Numbered from the stretch's first letter, positions 32,538 through 41,954 are shown. The stretch: DNA of 64,000 nucleotides from CAWDVH01 sp963805705 (GCA_963805705.1 CAWDVH010000005.1:1054001-1118000); one strand, 5' to 3'. Numbers and translations are program-made. The notes: a model not told the origin generated them from the sequence alone.

Positions 32538-33404
32538 GTGACTATGCGGCAAAGAGCGCTTGTCCTGGGCGGTGGCGGAGTCACCGGGGTGGCATGGGAG
32601 ATCGGCCTGCTGGCCGGGCTCGCCGAGCTGGGCGTCGACCTGACCGGTGCCGACCTCGTGGTCGGCACCTCGGCCGGGTCGGTGGTCGGCGCGGACGTCA
32701 CCTCGGGCAAGAGCCTGGCCGAGCTCTATGAGGCGCAGCTGGCGCCGCCCACCGGGGAGCTGGCCGCCCGGCTCGGGCCGGGGGTCATCGCCAAGCTCGG
32801 CTGGGCCATGTTCCGGTCCTACGAGCCCGTCACGGCGCGGGCCCGGATCGGGAAGATGGCGCTAGCCGCCAAGACCGTCTCGGAGGCCGAGCGGCGCGCG
32901 GTCATCTCGGGCCGGCTGCCCGTGCACGAATGGCCGGACACCAGGCTGCTGATTACCGCCGTCGACGCCGAATCGGGGAAATTCACCGCGTTCGATGCGG
33001 CCAGCGGGATCAGCCTGGTGGACGCGGTGGGCGCGAGCTGCGCGGTTCCGGGCGTCTGGCCGCCGGTCACCATCGGCGATCGGCGGTATGTCGACGGCGG
33101 CATGCGCTCGCCGGCGAACGTGGACCTGGCCACGGGATATGAGCGGGTCGTCGTGATCGCGCCGCTCACCCGCGGCTTCGGCCACATGCAGAGCGTCGCG
33201 CGCCAGGTCGCCCGCCTGGGCCAGGCCGCGCAGACCGTCGTGGTCAAGCCGGATCAGGCCGCCCTGAAGGCGATCGGGCGCAATGTGCTGGATCCGGCGC
33301 GGCGCCCTGCGGCGGCACGGGCCGGGCACGCCCAGGCCGGGGCCGAGACCGAGCGGATCGCCGCGGTGTGGGCCGCCGCGCGCAGCGGCGGCGGCGGCTC
33401 GTAA
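32538..33404 (+). CDS. Patatin-like phospholipase family protein
   Basis: The 288-residue protein has the patatin catalytic dyad: oxyanion loop ALVLGGGGVTGVAWEIGLLA, nucleophile VVGTSAGSVVGADV (GxSxG with Ser45) and the late DGG Asp in RYVDGGMRSPANVDLA. Patatins hydrolyse acyl esters of phospholipids or glycolipids. It starts at GTG 32538; ATG 32544 is an alternative. A Gly/Ser-rich tail ends the protein. It converges on the sigma factor gene across a very strong hairpin. Confidence 0.92.
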   Translation: MTMRQRALVLGGGGVTGVAWEIGLLAGLAELGVDLTGADLVVGTSAGSVVGADVTSGKSLAELYEAQLAPPTGELAARLGPGVIAKLGWAMFRSYEPVTARARIGKMALAAKTVSEAERRAVISGRLPVHEWPDTRLLITAVDAESGKFTAFDAASGISLVDAVGASCAVPGVWPPVTIGDRRYVDGGMRSPANVDLATGYERVVVIAPLTRGFGHMQSVARQVARLGQAAQTVVVKPDQAALKAIGRNVLDPARRPAAARAGHAQAGAETERIAAVWAAARSGGGGS

Positions 33405-33430
33405 GCAGCGGCGGCTGGTCAGCGGACAGC

Positions 33431-33469
33431 AGTGAGCCGGGCCCGGCGGGAGGCCGGGCCCGGCTCACT
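33431..33469. terminator. Bidirectional 17-bp perfect stem-loop between patatin and sigma factor genes
   Basis: AGTGAGCCGGGCCCGGC (33431-33447) and its exact reverse complement (33453-33469) flank the loop GGGAG. It is 27 bases after the patatin stop and 64 bases beyond the sigma factor stop on the other strand, so it probably terminates both. Confidence 0.8.
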
Positions 33470-33471
33470 GA

Positions 33472-33519
33472 CCGCGTAATCCGTCAGCCGCGTAATCCGT
33501 CAGCCGCGTAATCCGTCAG
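33472..33519 (-). repeat. Three 16-bp tandem copies resembling the sigma factor C-terminal codons
   Basis: CCGCGTAATCCGTCAG is repeated three times without change. The same CCGCGTAATCC core appears at 33538-33548 as the last codons of the sigma factor (LDYAV plus stop). The copies therefore look like a tail duplication of the gene's 3' end into the untranslated region. Confidence 0.85.
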
Positions 33520-33532
33520 ACTGCGCTATCGC

Positions 33533-34825
33533 TCAGACCGCGTAATCCAGCAGCGGCTGGGCGCGGCTGGGGTGGCGCAGCTTGGACAGCGACTGCTTCT
33601 CCAGCTGCCTGATCCGCTCCCTGGTCAGGCCCAGGGCCTTGCCGATCTCATCAAGGGTGTGCGGGTTCCCGTCGTACAGCCCGAACCGCATCGCCATGAT
33701 CGTCGCCTCGCGCGGGGTCAGCGCGTCCAGCGCGTGCCGCAGCTGGTCGGCCATCAGCTGGCGGTCGACCAGCTCGGATGCCTCCGGGGCGTCGATGTCT
33801 TCGATCAGGTCGCCGATGCTGGTCTCGCCGTCCTCGCCGATGGTGGAGTCCAGGCTGATCGGCTGCCGGCTGGTGCGCAGCAGCTCCTCGATCTGGTCCG
33901 GCGTGCGGTCAAGCTCGACGGCGAGCTCCTCGGGGGTGGGCTCGCGGCCGAGGCGCTGGTGCATGTCCCGCTCGACCCGGCTCAGCTTGCTGAGCATCTC
34001 CAGCACGTGCACCGGCAGCCGGATGGTACGGGCGGAGTCGGCGAAGCCGCGCTGGATGGCCTGGCGGATCCACCACATGGCGTAGGTCGAGAACTTGTAG
34101 CCCTTGGCGTAGTCGAACTTCTCCACGGCGCGGATCAGGCCCAGGTTGCCCTCCTGGACCACGTCGAGCAGGGAAAGGCCGCGGTCGCTGTACTTCTTGG
34201 CCACCGAGACCACCAGGCGCAGGTTCGCCTCGAGCATGTGAGCCTTGGCCAGGCGGCCATCCTGCGCCACTGCCTCCAGGTCCTCGCGGTACCGGCGAGA
34301 CAGGCCGGTCTCATTCTCGAGCTTGTGCTCGGCATACAGGCCCGCCTCGATCCGCTTGGCCAGATTGACCTCTTCCTCGGCGGTCAGCAGGCTGGTACGC
34401 CCGATGGACTTCAGGTAGGTATGGACTGAGTCGCCCATCACCGACGTCTGGTCGTCCAGGTCCACCTCGCCGGGCGTATCCGCCAGGGCGGCAGCCGGGG
34501 CGGCCGCCTGCGCGGCGGCCGGCCGGCGGGCAGTCCGCGGTCCGGCGGGAGCCGGCCCGGAGACGGCCGTCAGCGGCTCGGCCGGCGGCGCGTCGGCCGG
34601 CGGCACCTCCGCCGGGTCATTGCCGAGCTGGACACCGGCATCGGCGAGCTCGCGGAGGATGGAACGGGCCTCAGTCGGCGAGATGCGCGCCTGCTCAATG
34701 GCGGCGCGAAGCTCGGGCAGGGACATATGACCCTGGCCGCGGCCGCGCTGGATTAGCTCGTCCACGTGGGTCATGGTCGCCTCGTCGTCGTGTCTCGGCG
34801 ACAGGGCGGTCGCTGTCCTCGGCAT
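33533..34825 (-). CDS. RNA polymerase sigma-70 factor, RpoD/HrdB-like (group 1 or 2)
   Basis: I choose ATG 34825 (430 residues), with GGGAGG six bases upstream. Domains in order: a region 1.1-like segment (LPELRAAIEQARISPTEARS), an Ala/Pro-rich linker (about 75-115), region 1.2 (DSVHTYLKSIGRTSLLTAEE), region 2 with the core- and -10-binding helices (NLRLVVSVAKKYSDRGLSLL, FSTYAMWWIRQAIQRGF), region 3 (RLPVHVLEMLSKLSRVERDM) and region 4 (LTPREATIMAMRFGLYDG, LGLTRERIRQLEKQSLSKLR). All essential-sigma regions are present. Whether this is the housekeeping factor or a group 2 paralogue cannot be decided; the sequence is close to HrdB-type factors but lacks their long acidic N-terminus. Confidence 0.95.
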   Translation of the reverse strand: MPRTATALSPRHDDEATMTHVDELIQRGRGQGHMSLPELRAAIEQARISPTEARSILRELADAGVQLGNDPAEVPPADAPPAEPLTAVSGPAPAGPRTARRPAAAQAAAPAAALADTPGEVDLDDQTSVMGDSVHTYLKSIGRTSLLTAEEEVNLAKRIEAGLYAEHKLENETGLSRRYREDLEAVAQDGRLAKAHMLEANLRLVVSVAKKYSDRGLSLLDVVQEGNLGLIRAVEKFDYAKGYKFSTYAMWWIRQAIQRGFADSARTIRLPVHVLEMLSKLSRVERDMHQRLGREPTPEELAVELDRTPDQIEELLRTSRQPISLDSTIGEDGETSIGDLIEDIDAPEASELVDRQLMADQLRHALDALTPREATIMAMRFGLYDGNPHTLDEIGKALGLTRERIRQLEKQSLSKLRHPSRAQPLLDYAV

Positions 34826-35016
34826 GAGACACCTCCCTTCGTGGGCGCACATTGGGCGTGTGCGTGTCACCGCGCCCTGAGGGCGCTGGCTGTGGTCAGG
34901 AGCCCGGACCACAAGGTATTGTGCAGCGCGGGCATATGTAATAACGCTTAGCTCGGCCGATTGTTCCCGTCTGGCTGCCGCGCGCCCGCTTGCCGGGCAC
35001 CGGCGCCGCCGCCGCG

Positions 35017-36291
35017 CTACGCCTGGCTACCCGCGCCTGGCCCGTCCCGCGCCCCGGTGCCGCGCGTGGCCTCGACGCCCAGCCTGCGCAGCGCTTCCCG
35101 GTCGGGCTTACCTGACGGTAGCAGCGGGATCTCCGGCAGGAAAATCAGGCCCCGCGGCGCCGCATACGACGGCAGCGCGCCGCGTACCTGCGCGCGCAGC
35201 AGATCCAGCCCCGGCGGCGCGGCCGGATCGGCGGGGACCACCAGCGCGGTGACCCGTTCCCCCCACTCGGGGTCCGGTACCCCGATGACGACGGCGTCGC
35301 GCACGCCGTCGCAGCCGGCCAGGATGGCCTCGACCTGCGCGGCGACCACCTTCTCGCCGCCGGTGTTGATCACGTCGTCGGCGCGGCCGATGATGACCAG
35401 GCGGCCCGCCGCGTCCAGCGAGCCCAGGTCGGAGGTGACGAACCGGCCGCCGTCCAGGGCGGCGGCCGTCAGGTCCGGCCGCAGCCGGTAGCCGCCGAAC
35501 AGGACCGGCCCGGCGATCCGGATCCGGCGGTCTTCGCCGATGTCGGCCGATACCCCGCCCAGCGGCAGCCCGTCGTACACGCACCCGCCGCAGGTCTCGC
35601 TCATCCCGTAGGTGGTGATCACCCGTGCGCCGGCCGAGCGCGCCTGCTCTAGCAGCCCGGCGGCCGGCGCGGCCCCGCCGAGCAGGATGGCCCGCAAAGC
35701 GGGCAGCGGCGCCCCCGCGTCCAGCAGCCGGCGCAGCTGGGTAGGGACCAGGGAGGCGTACGCGCACGAGCCGCCGGCCTGGCCGCTGGACACCGCCCCG
35801 GCGAGCGCCTCGGCGTCCAGCCGCTCGCTGACCAGCGGCACGGTGCCGGCCAGGAGCGACCGGACCAGCACCGCGATCCCGGCCACGTGAAAATGCGGCA
35901 GGCAGCACAGCCACCGCTCGCCGTCGCGGGCGCCGATCCGGTCCAGCGACGCGCGGGCCGAGGCCAGCAGGGCGGCGGCGGGCAGCTCCACCCCCTTGGG
36001 CTGGCCGGTAGAGCCCGAGGTGGCGATGACGACGGCGACCTCCGGCCGGACGCCGGGGCGGGCCGGGCGGCGGGCCGCACCGGAAGCGAGCCGTTTCGTG
36101 CCCGCCGCTGTCTCGATGGCGGCCGGGGCGAAGGCATCGAGCAGCGCCGCGAGCCTGGCCCGCGGCAGTGCCGGATCGAGCGGCAGGATGGCGGGCCCGC
36201 TGCCGTCGAGCGCCGCGGACAGTGCCGCGAGCATCCTGCCCCCGGCCGCCTGCGGCGGGAGCAGGACCGCGTGCAGGGGGCGGGAAGTCAC
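35017..36291 (-). CDS. menE: o-Succinylbenzoate--CoA ligase
   Basis: The protein (424 residues from GTG 36291) is an acyl-CoA synthetase of the AMP-binding superfamily: P-loop IATSGSTGQPKGVEL, TYGMSETCGGCVYDG (A5), DLGSLDAAGRLVIIGRADD (A7/A8), NTGGEKVVAAQVEA and the catalytic Lys in LPSGKPDREALRR. MenE activates o-succinylbenzoate with CoA before MenB closes the ring in menaquinone synthesis. The assignment rests on family and on the divergent menB-menC-menD operon 50 bases away. TAACCT seven bases before the GTG indicates a leaderless start. The tail after the A10 Lys is short and Gly/Ala-rich. Confidence 0.9.
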   Translation of the reverse strand: MTSRPLHAVLLPPQAAGGRMLAALSAALDGSGPAILPLDPALPRARLAALLDAFAPAAIETAAGTKRLASGAARRPARPGVRPEVAVVIATSGSTGQPKGVELPAAALLASARASLDRIGARDGERWLCCLPHFHVAGIAVLVRSLLAGTVPLVSERLDAEALAGAVSSGQAGGSCAYASLVPTQLRRLLDAGAPLPALRAILLGGAAPAAGLLEQARSAGARVITTYGMSETCGGCVYDGLPLGGVSADIGEDRRIRIAGPVLFGGYRLRPDLTAAALDGGRFVTSDLGSLDAAGRLVIIGRADDVINTGGEKVVAAQVEAILAGCDGVRDAVVIGVPDPEWGERVTALVVPADPAAPPGLDLLRAQVRGALPSYAAPRGLIFLPEIPLLPSGKPDREALRRLGVEATRGTGARDGPGAGSQA

Positions 36292-36298
36292 GGTCGTA

Positions 36299-36304
36299 AG
36301 GTTA
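36299..36304 (-). promoter_or_regulatory. -10 box (TAACCT, minus strand) of leaderless menE
   Basis: On the minus strand TAACCT ends seven bases before the menE GTG. The 50-base gap to menB must carry promoters for both directions. Confidence 0.45.
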
Positions 36305-36341
36305 ATCGGGCAGATCAGGCGGGCTACCAGGAGGGCGACAC

Positions 36342-37172
36342 GTGATCGACTGGCACGCATCGGGACCGGCCGCGGGGCAGGACTACACCGACATCGTCTA
36401 CGAGACATCCGAGGGCATCGCCAAGATCACGATCAACCGGCCCGAGGTGCGGAACGCGTTCCGGCCGACGACCCTGTTCGAGCTGTCCGCCGCGTTCAAC
36501 GCGGCGCGGGACGACCCGTCGATCGGCGTGATCATCCTGACGGGCGCGGGGGACAAGGCGTTCTGCTCGGGCGGCGATCAGCGGATCCGCGGCGACGACG
36601 GGTACGCCGACGCCCACGGGGTCGGCCGCCTCAACGTGCTCGACCTGCAGGTGCAGATCCGGCGCACGCCCAAGCCGGTGATCGCGATGGTGGCCGGCTA
36701 CGCGATCGGCGGCGGGCACGTGCTGCACGTGTGCTGCGACCTGACGATCGCCGCGGACAACGCGGTGTTCGGGCAGACCGGCCCGCGAGTCGGCTCGTTC
36801 GACGCGGGCTACGGATCCTCGCTGCTGGCCGCCACCGTCGGGCTGAAGAAGGCGCGCGAGATCTGGTACCTGTGCCGTCAGTACAGCGCGGCCGAGGCGC
36901 TGGCGATGGGCCTGGTCAACACCGTCGTCCCGCTGGCGCAGCTGGAGGAGGAGACCGTGGCCTGGGCCAGGGAGATGCTCTCCAAGTCGCCGCTGGCGCT
37001 GCGCATGCTCAAGGGCGCGCTGAACGCGGTCACCGACGGCGCGGCCGGCCTGCAGCAGCTCGCCGGGGACGCCACGATGCTGTACTACATGAGCGAGGAG
37101 GCGCAGGAAGGCCGCGACGCCTACGTGGCCAAGCGCGCGCCGGACTTCGCCAAGTTCCCGCGCCGCCCGTGA
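36342..37172 (+). CDS. menB: 1,4-Dihydroxy-2-naphthoyl-CoA synthase
   Basis: The 276-residue crotonase-fold protein is MenB: YETSEGIAKITINRPEVRNA, oxyanion loop FCSGGDQRIRGDDGY, then GYAIGGGHVLHVCCDLTIAA and GQTGPRVGSFDAGYGSSLLA, all typical of MenB and distinguishing it from ordinary enoyl-CoA hydratases. It carries out the Dieckmann ring closure of o-succinylbenzoyl-CoA in the menaquinone pathway. The GTG start at 36342 opens an operon; its stop overlaps menC by GTGA. A C-terminal DAYVAKRAPDFAKFPRRP tail is also typical. Confidence 0.97.
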   Translation: MIDWHASGPAAGQDYTDIVYETSEGIAKITINRPEVRNAFRPTTLFELSAAFNAARDDPSIGVIILTGAGDKAFCSGGDQRIRGDDGYADAHGVGRLNVLDLQVQIRRTPKPVIAMVAGYAIGGGHVLHVCCDLTIAADNAVFGQTGPRVGSFDAGYGSSLLAATVGLKKAREIWYLCRQYSAAEALAMGLVNTVVPLAQLEEETVAWAREMLSKSPLALRMLKGALNAVTDGAAGLQQLAGDATMLYYMSEEAQEGRDAYVAKRAPDFAKFPRRP

Positions 37173-38164
37173 GCCGGCCGGCCGTGAGCCCGCGGGCCGC
37201 CGCGCTGCAGCGCGACCAGCTGGCCGCCGCGCTGCCGACGGTGCGGGCCTTCGCGATCCCGATGCGGACCCGCTTTCGCGGGATCACCGTGCGGGAGGGC
37301 GCGCTGCTGCAGGGGCCGGCCGGCTGGGCCGAGTTCTCCCCGTTCGCCGAGTACGGCCCGCGCGAGTGCGCCCGCTGGCTGGCCTGCGCCCTCGAGGCGG
37401 CGTTCACGGGATGGCCGCAGCCGCTGCGCGAGCAGGTGGGCGTGAACGTGACGGTCCCGGCCGTCGGGCCGCAGCGGGCGGCCGGGATCGTCGCCGCGTC
37501 GGGCTGCCGTACGGCGAAGGTGAAGGTCGCCGAGGACGGCCAGAGCGAAGCCGAGGATATCGCCAGGGTGGCGGCGGTGCGCGGCGCGATCGGGCCGGGC
37601 GGCCGGATCCGGGTGGACGCCAACGGCGGCTGGGGTGTCGACCAGGCCGCACGGATGCTGGGCGCGCTGGCGGAATTCGGCCTGGAGTACGCCGAGCAGC
37701 CGTGCGCGAGCCTGGCCGAGATGGCGCAGCTGCGCCGCCGGGTCGGCGTGCCGCTGGCCGCCGATGAGTCCATCCGCCGGGCCGAGGACCCGCTGGCCGT
37801 GCGCGCGGCGGGCGCCGCCGACATCGTCGTGCTCAAGGTCCAGCCGCTGGGCGGGGTCCGCGCCGCGCTGCGGGTGGCCCGCGCCTGCGGGCTGCCCGTG
37901 GTCGTGTCCAGCGCGGTGGAGTCCTCGGTCGGGCTCGCGGCCGGGCTCGCGCTCGCCGCGGCGCTGCCCGAGCTGCCCTATGACTGCGGCCTGGCCACGA
38001 TGGGCCTGCTCACCGGGGACGTCACCGCGGCGCCGCTGGCCGAGCGCGACGGCGTGCTGCCGGTGCGGGCCGCTGTCCCCGACGCGAAACGGCTGGCGGC
38101 CGTCGAGTCTGATCCGGCCCCGTGGCGGTCGAGGATGGCCGCTGCCGGGCAGTTCCTGGCGTGA
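37169..38164 (+). CDS. menC: o-Succinylbenzoate synthase
   Basis: The start is GTG 37169, overlapping the menB stop (GTGA); GTG 37184 is an alternative. The 331-residue enolase-superfamily protein has the catalytic lysine pair in RTAKVKVAEDG, metal ligands VDANGGW, EYAEQPCAS and LAADESI, and VVLKVQPLGGVRAALRVA. MenC dehydrates SHCHC to o-succinylbenzoate. It overlaps menD by GTGA, so menB, menC and menD are translationally coupled. N-terminal residues MRTRFRGITVREGALL form the capping domain start. Confidence 0.93.
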   Translation: MSRPAVSPRAAALQRDQLAAALPTVRAFAIPMRTRFRGITVREGALLQGPAGWAEFSPFAEYGPRECARWLACALEAAFTGWPQPLREQVGVNVTVPAVGPQRAAGIVAASGCRTAKVKVAEDGQSEAEDIARVAAVRGAIGPGGRIRVDANGGWGVDQAARMLGALAEFGLEYAEQPCASLAEMAQLRRRVGVPLAADESIRRAEDPLAVRAAGAADIVVLKVQPLGGVRAALRVARACGLPVVVSSAVESSVGLAAGLALAAALPELPYDCGLATMGLLTGDVTAAPLAERDGVLPVRAAVPDAKRLAAVESDPAPWRSRMAAAGQFLA

Positions 38165-39906
38165 ACCCGTCGACCCAGTTCGCCACGGTCCTGGCTGATG
38201 AGCTGATCAGGTGCGGGCTGCGCGAGGCGGTACTGGCTCCCGGCTCGCGCAGCGCGCCGCTGGCGCTGGCCCTGCACGACCGGGCCCAGGCCGGCGACCT
38301 GCGCCTGCACGTCCGGATCGACGAGCGCTCCGCCTCGTTCGTGGCCCTCGGGCTGGGGAAGGCGAGCCGCCGGCCGGCCGTCCTGGTCTGCACGTCCGGC
38401 ACGGCGGCGGCGCATTTCCAGGCGGCGGTGATCGAGGCGGACGAGGCCGGCGTGCCGCTGCTCGTGCTGACCGCCGACCGGCCGCCTGAGCTGCGGGGAA
38501 CGGGCGCCAACCAGACGATCGACCAGCTGAAGATGTACGGATCGGCGGCCCGGTGGTTCTGTGAGGTGGGCGTGCCGGAGGGCCGTCCGGGCGAGGCCGG
38601 CTACTGGCGGTCGCTGGCCTGCCGCGCCTGGGCGAGCGCCTGCGGCACCGCGGGCGGGTTCCCCGGCCCCGTGCACCTGAACGTGGCGCTGCGCGAGCCG
38701 CTGGTCCCCGATGCGGCGGCTGAGCCGGCCGACAGCCCTGGCGGCCGGCCGGACGGGCAGCCCTGGACGCGTTTCGCGGCGGCATCCACCGGGCTGCCGT
38801 ATCTCGAGCTGCCGTGGACCGAGCGCGGCGTCATCGTCTGCGGCGACGGGGACTACGACCCGGAGCCGCTGCTGTGGCTGGCCGAGACGGCAGGCTGGCC
38901 GGTGCTCGCCGAGCCGTCATCCAACGCCCGGCACGGCGGCAACGCGCTGGCTGCCTACTCCTACCTGCTGGACGCGCCGGGATTCGCCGCGGCGCACCGG
39001 CCTGACCTGATCATCTCGGCCGGCCGGCCGGGGCTGTCCAGGGGGCAGCTGGCCTTCCTGCGGGGCGCGCCGGGCGGGCCGCCGGCCCGGCACGTGGTGA
39101 TCGCGCAGGGGCCGGGCCGGTGGGCCGATCCGGCGCGTACCGCGACCGACGTCGCGCTGGCCGTCCGGCTGCACCGGCCGCCGCAGCGCGGGCGGCCCGG
39201 CAGCCCCGGCAGCCCCGGCGGGCAGGCCGGCTGGCTGGCGTCCTGGCGGCGCGCGGACGCGGCCGCGCGGGCGGCGGCCGATGCGGTGCTGGCGGCCGAC
39301 GGCGGCCTCAGCGAGCCTCGTCTGGCCCGTGACCTGGCGGCCGTCCTGCCCGACGGCGCGCTGCTGTGGGCGGCCTCCAGCCTGCCGGTGCGTGACCTTG
39401 ATCAGCAGATGGCCCCGCGCTCTGGCCTGCGGGTGCTCGCCAGCCGGGGCGCCAGCGGCATCGACGGGCTGATCTCCTCGGCCATCGGGGCGGCGCTGGC
39501 GCATCAGGCCGCGGGCGGCGGGCCTGCCTGCGCCCTGCTGGGGGACCTGGCGTTCCTGCACGACTCGCCCGGCCTGTTCATCGGGCCCGGCGAGCCGCGG
39601 CCTGACCTGGCGATCGTGGTGGCCAGCAATGACGGCGGCGGCATTTTCTCCGCGCTGGAGCCGGCGGCCTTCCCCGGTCCGTTCGAGCGCGTGTTCGGCA
39701 CGCCGCACGGGGCGGATCTCGGCCTGCTGGCCCGCGCCGCCGGGCTGGCCTACGAGCGCCTGGAGAGGGCCGGGGACCTGGCCGGCGCGCTAGCGGGCGA
39801 CGGGCTGCGGATCATCGAGATACGCGCGGACCGGACGGCGGGAGCGCAGCTGAGAGCCCGGATCCGGGAGGCGTGCGCGGCTGGCCTGGCCGCGGCGCGC
39901 GAGTAA
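38161..39906 (+). CDS. menD: SEPHCHC synthase (thiamine-diphosphate enzyme)
   Basis: Starts at GTG 38161 (581 residues), overlapping menC. MenD joins isochorismate and 2-oxoglutarate-derived succinic semialdehyde at thiamine diphosphate. Seen: PSTQFATVLADELIRCGLRE, APGSRSAPLALALHDRA, VLTADRPPELRGTGANQTID and, in the cofactor domain, LGDLAFLHDSPGLF followed by NDGGGIFSALEPA. These are MenD-specific motifs. A short Pro/Gly repeat (RPGSPGSPGGQ) interrupts the middle domain. menF, menH and menA are not in the window, so the pathway is only partly clustered. Confidence 0.97.
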   Translation: MNPSTQFATVLADELIRCGLREAVLAPGSRSAPLALALHDRAQAGDLRLHVRIDERSASFVALGLGKASRRPAVLVCTSGTAAAHFQAAVIEADEAGVPLLVLTADRPPELRGTGANQTIDQLKMYGSAARWFCEVGVPEGRPGEAGYWRSLACRAWASACGTAGGFPGPVHLNVALREPLVPDAAAEPADSPGGRPDGQPWTRFAAASTGLPYLELPWTERGVIVCGDGDYDPEPLLWLAETAGWPVLAEPSSNARHGGNALAAYSYLLDAPGFAAAHRPDLIISAGRPGLSRGQLAFLRGAPGGPPARHVVIAQGPGRWADPARTATDVALAVRLHRPPQRGRPGSPGSPGGQAGWLASWRRADAAARAAADAVLAADGGLSEPRLARDLAAVLPDGALLWAASSLPVRDLDQQMAPRSGLRVLASRGASGIDGLISSAIGAALAHQAAGGGPACALLGDLAFLHDSPGLFIGPGEPRPDLAIVVASNDGGGIFSALEPAAFPGPFERVFGTPHGADLGLLARAAGLAYERLERAGDLAGALAGDGLRIIEIRADRTAGAQLRARIREACAAGLAAARE

Positions 39907-39920
39907 ACCGGTGCCGCCGC

Positions 39921-39945
39921 GGCCGCACCGGTGACCGGTGCGGCC
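39921..39945. terminator. Hairpin between convergent menD and ABC permease genes
   Basis: GGCCGCACCG pairs with CGGTGCGGCC around GTGAC. It sits 15 bases after the menD stop and 10 bases from the permease stop on the other strand, so it can end both transcripts. Confidence 0.7.
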
Positions 39946-39954
39946 CGGCAGCGG

Positions 39955-40923
39955 CTAGCTGATACGGACCCTGGGGTCCAGCAGCGCGTAGGCGGCATCG
40001 ACGATGATGTTCGCGATCACCACGAACGCGGCCGCGAGCAGGACGAAGGCGATGATCACCGGCAGGTCGCCGTTGTCGATGGCCCCGATCGTGGCCGAGC
40101 CGAGCCCGTTGAGGCCGAAGACCTGCTCGACCACCACCACGCCGCCGAGCAGGGCGCCCACGTCGACGCCGAGCTGGGAGACCACCGGGGTGAGCGCGGC
40201 GCGCACGCCGTGCTTGTAGACGACGCGCCGCTCGCTGAGCCCCTTGGCCCGTGCCGTCCGGATGTAGTCCTCGCCCATCGTGTCGAGCAGCGAGCCGCGG
40301 GACAGCCGGGTGTAGATGGCGGCCTGGACGGTGGCCAGGGTGATCCACGGCATGATCATGTGCCCGATCCAGGGCCCGATCCCCTCGGACAGGCCGACGT
40401 AGCCGGGCTGGATCCAGGTGATCCCGTGCTTGGACAGGCCCAGGAAGACGAACAGGATGAGCAGCTCGCCGAGCACGAAGACCGGCATGGACAGCCCGGC
40501 CAGCACGCCCACGGTGGCCACCCGGTCGAACAGGCTGCGCGCCCTGGTCGCGCTCAGGATGCCCACGCCGAGCCCCACGACCAGCCACAGGATCACGGCG
40601 CCGAACACGACCGACGCGGTAATCGGCAGATCCTGCGCGACCAGCGTGTTGACCGACTGCTGACTGAAGAAGGAGGTGCCGAGATTGAAGTGGATCAGGT
40701 TGTTCAGGAAGCGGAGGTACTGCGTCCGGATGGGATCGTTCAGGCCCAGGTTCCTGATCACTTCCGCGATCACCGCGGGCGTGGCCGCGCGGCCGGCCAG
40801 CTGCCGGGCGACGATCTCGACGGGCCGGGAGAAGAACAGGAAGAACGTGGCCGAGTCCACCACGAACAGGACCAGGATGCCGCCGATGATCCGGCGGATC
40901 AGGAAGCGCGTGAAGCCCAGCAC
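39955..40923 (-). CDS. Dipeptide/oligopeptide ABC transporter permease (DppB/OppB type)
   Basis: The 322-residue membrane protein has six helices and the inner-membrane-component signature RTARAKGLSERRVVYKHGVR (EAA loop) near residues 222-241. It begins FLIRRIIGGILVLFVVDSAT, typical for DppB. It is the last gene of a five-gene uptake operon: binding protein, two ATPases, DppC-type and DppB-type permeases. It starts three bases after the DppC stop, so translation is coupled. The substrate is probably a peptide or nickel-like ligand by family; the sequence does not decide. Confidence 0.94.
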   Translation of the reverse strand: MLGFTRFLIRRIIGGILVLFVVDSATFFLFFSRPVEIVARQLAGRAATPAVIAEVIRNLGLNDPIRTQYLRFLNNLIHFNLGTSFFSQQSVNTLVAQDLPITASVVFGAVILWLVVGLGVGILSATRARSLFDRVATVGVLAGLSMPVFVLGELLILFVFLGLSKHGITWIQPGYVGLSEGIGPWIGHMIMPWITLATVQAAIYTRLSRGSLLDTMGEDYIRTARAKGLSERRVVYKHGVRAALTPVVSQLGVDVGALLGGVVVVEQVFGLNGLGSATIGAIDNGDLPVIIAFVLLAAAFVVIANIIVDAAYALLDPRVRIS

Positions 40924-40926
40924 CGG

Positions 40927-41954
40927 TCAGCTCCCGTCTGTCTGGTCCGGCCCGGATGACTTGGCCAGCGCGGCGGCAGCGCGCTGGCGTTTCCTGGCTT
41001 GCTTGCTGCTCGCGGCGAATACCCGCTCGGTGCGCGGGTCCATCGCGTCCCTGATCCCGTCGCCGAGCAGGTTGAAGGCCAGCGTGGTGATCAGCAGCGC
41101 AAGAGCGGGGAACAGCACGTACCACCAGGCCACCTGGTAGGTGGCCTGCGCCTGCGACAGGATGTCCCCCCAGCTCGGGTTCGGTTCCTGGATGCCGACG
41201 CCCAGGTACGAGAGGGTGGCCTCGAAGACGATGGCGCCGGGGATGGCCAGCGTGGCCAGCACGAGCACCGGCGCGAGCAGGTTGGGCATGATATCGAGGA
41301 ACATGATCCGCCAGGGGCCCGCGCCCAGGGACCTGGCCGCCTCGATGTACTCCTTCTCCTTGAGCGACAGCGTCTGGCCGCGCACGATCCGGGAGATGGC
41401 CGCCCAGGAGAAGAACGAGATGATCGCGATGATCCCCACCAGGCTGGGCCCGAACCGGGCCGCGAGCGCGATGGCCAGGACGATCACGGGGAACGCCAGC
41501 ACGGCGTCGATGAACCTGGCCAGCACGGTGTCGATCCCGCCGCCGAAATAACCGGCGACCAGGCCCATGGTGACCCCGGCCACGGTGGCGATGAACGTGG
41601 TGCTGATGCCCACGAACAGCGATACCCGCGCCCCGTAGAGAATGCGCACCAGCAGGTCGCGGCCGATGTAGTCGGTGCCGAGCGGGAACCCGTTGGTGTG
41701 CGGGCCCACCGGCAGCCCGGCCGCGCTCAGGCCGGTGTTGGGGTAGGCGACATCGACCGGATGATGCAGCAGCGCGGCCACCAGCGGCGCCGCGAGCGCG
41801 AGCGCGGTTATCGCCAGGATGACGATGACCGAGGCGACGGCCATCCGGTCGTGCCGCAGCCGCCGCCAGGTCAGCTGCCACTGGCTGCGGCCCTCGACGG
41901 CCTGGGCGGGCGCGTCCTCCGCGGCCTGCGCCTGGAACTGGAGCTCGGTGACGC

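Noticed and set aside
35996..37168. 722-codon plus-strand frame reading through menE and menB into menC
   Set aside because: Only the part after GTG 37169 encodes MenC; the rest is out of frame with menB and antisense to menE.
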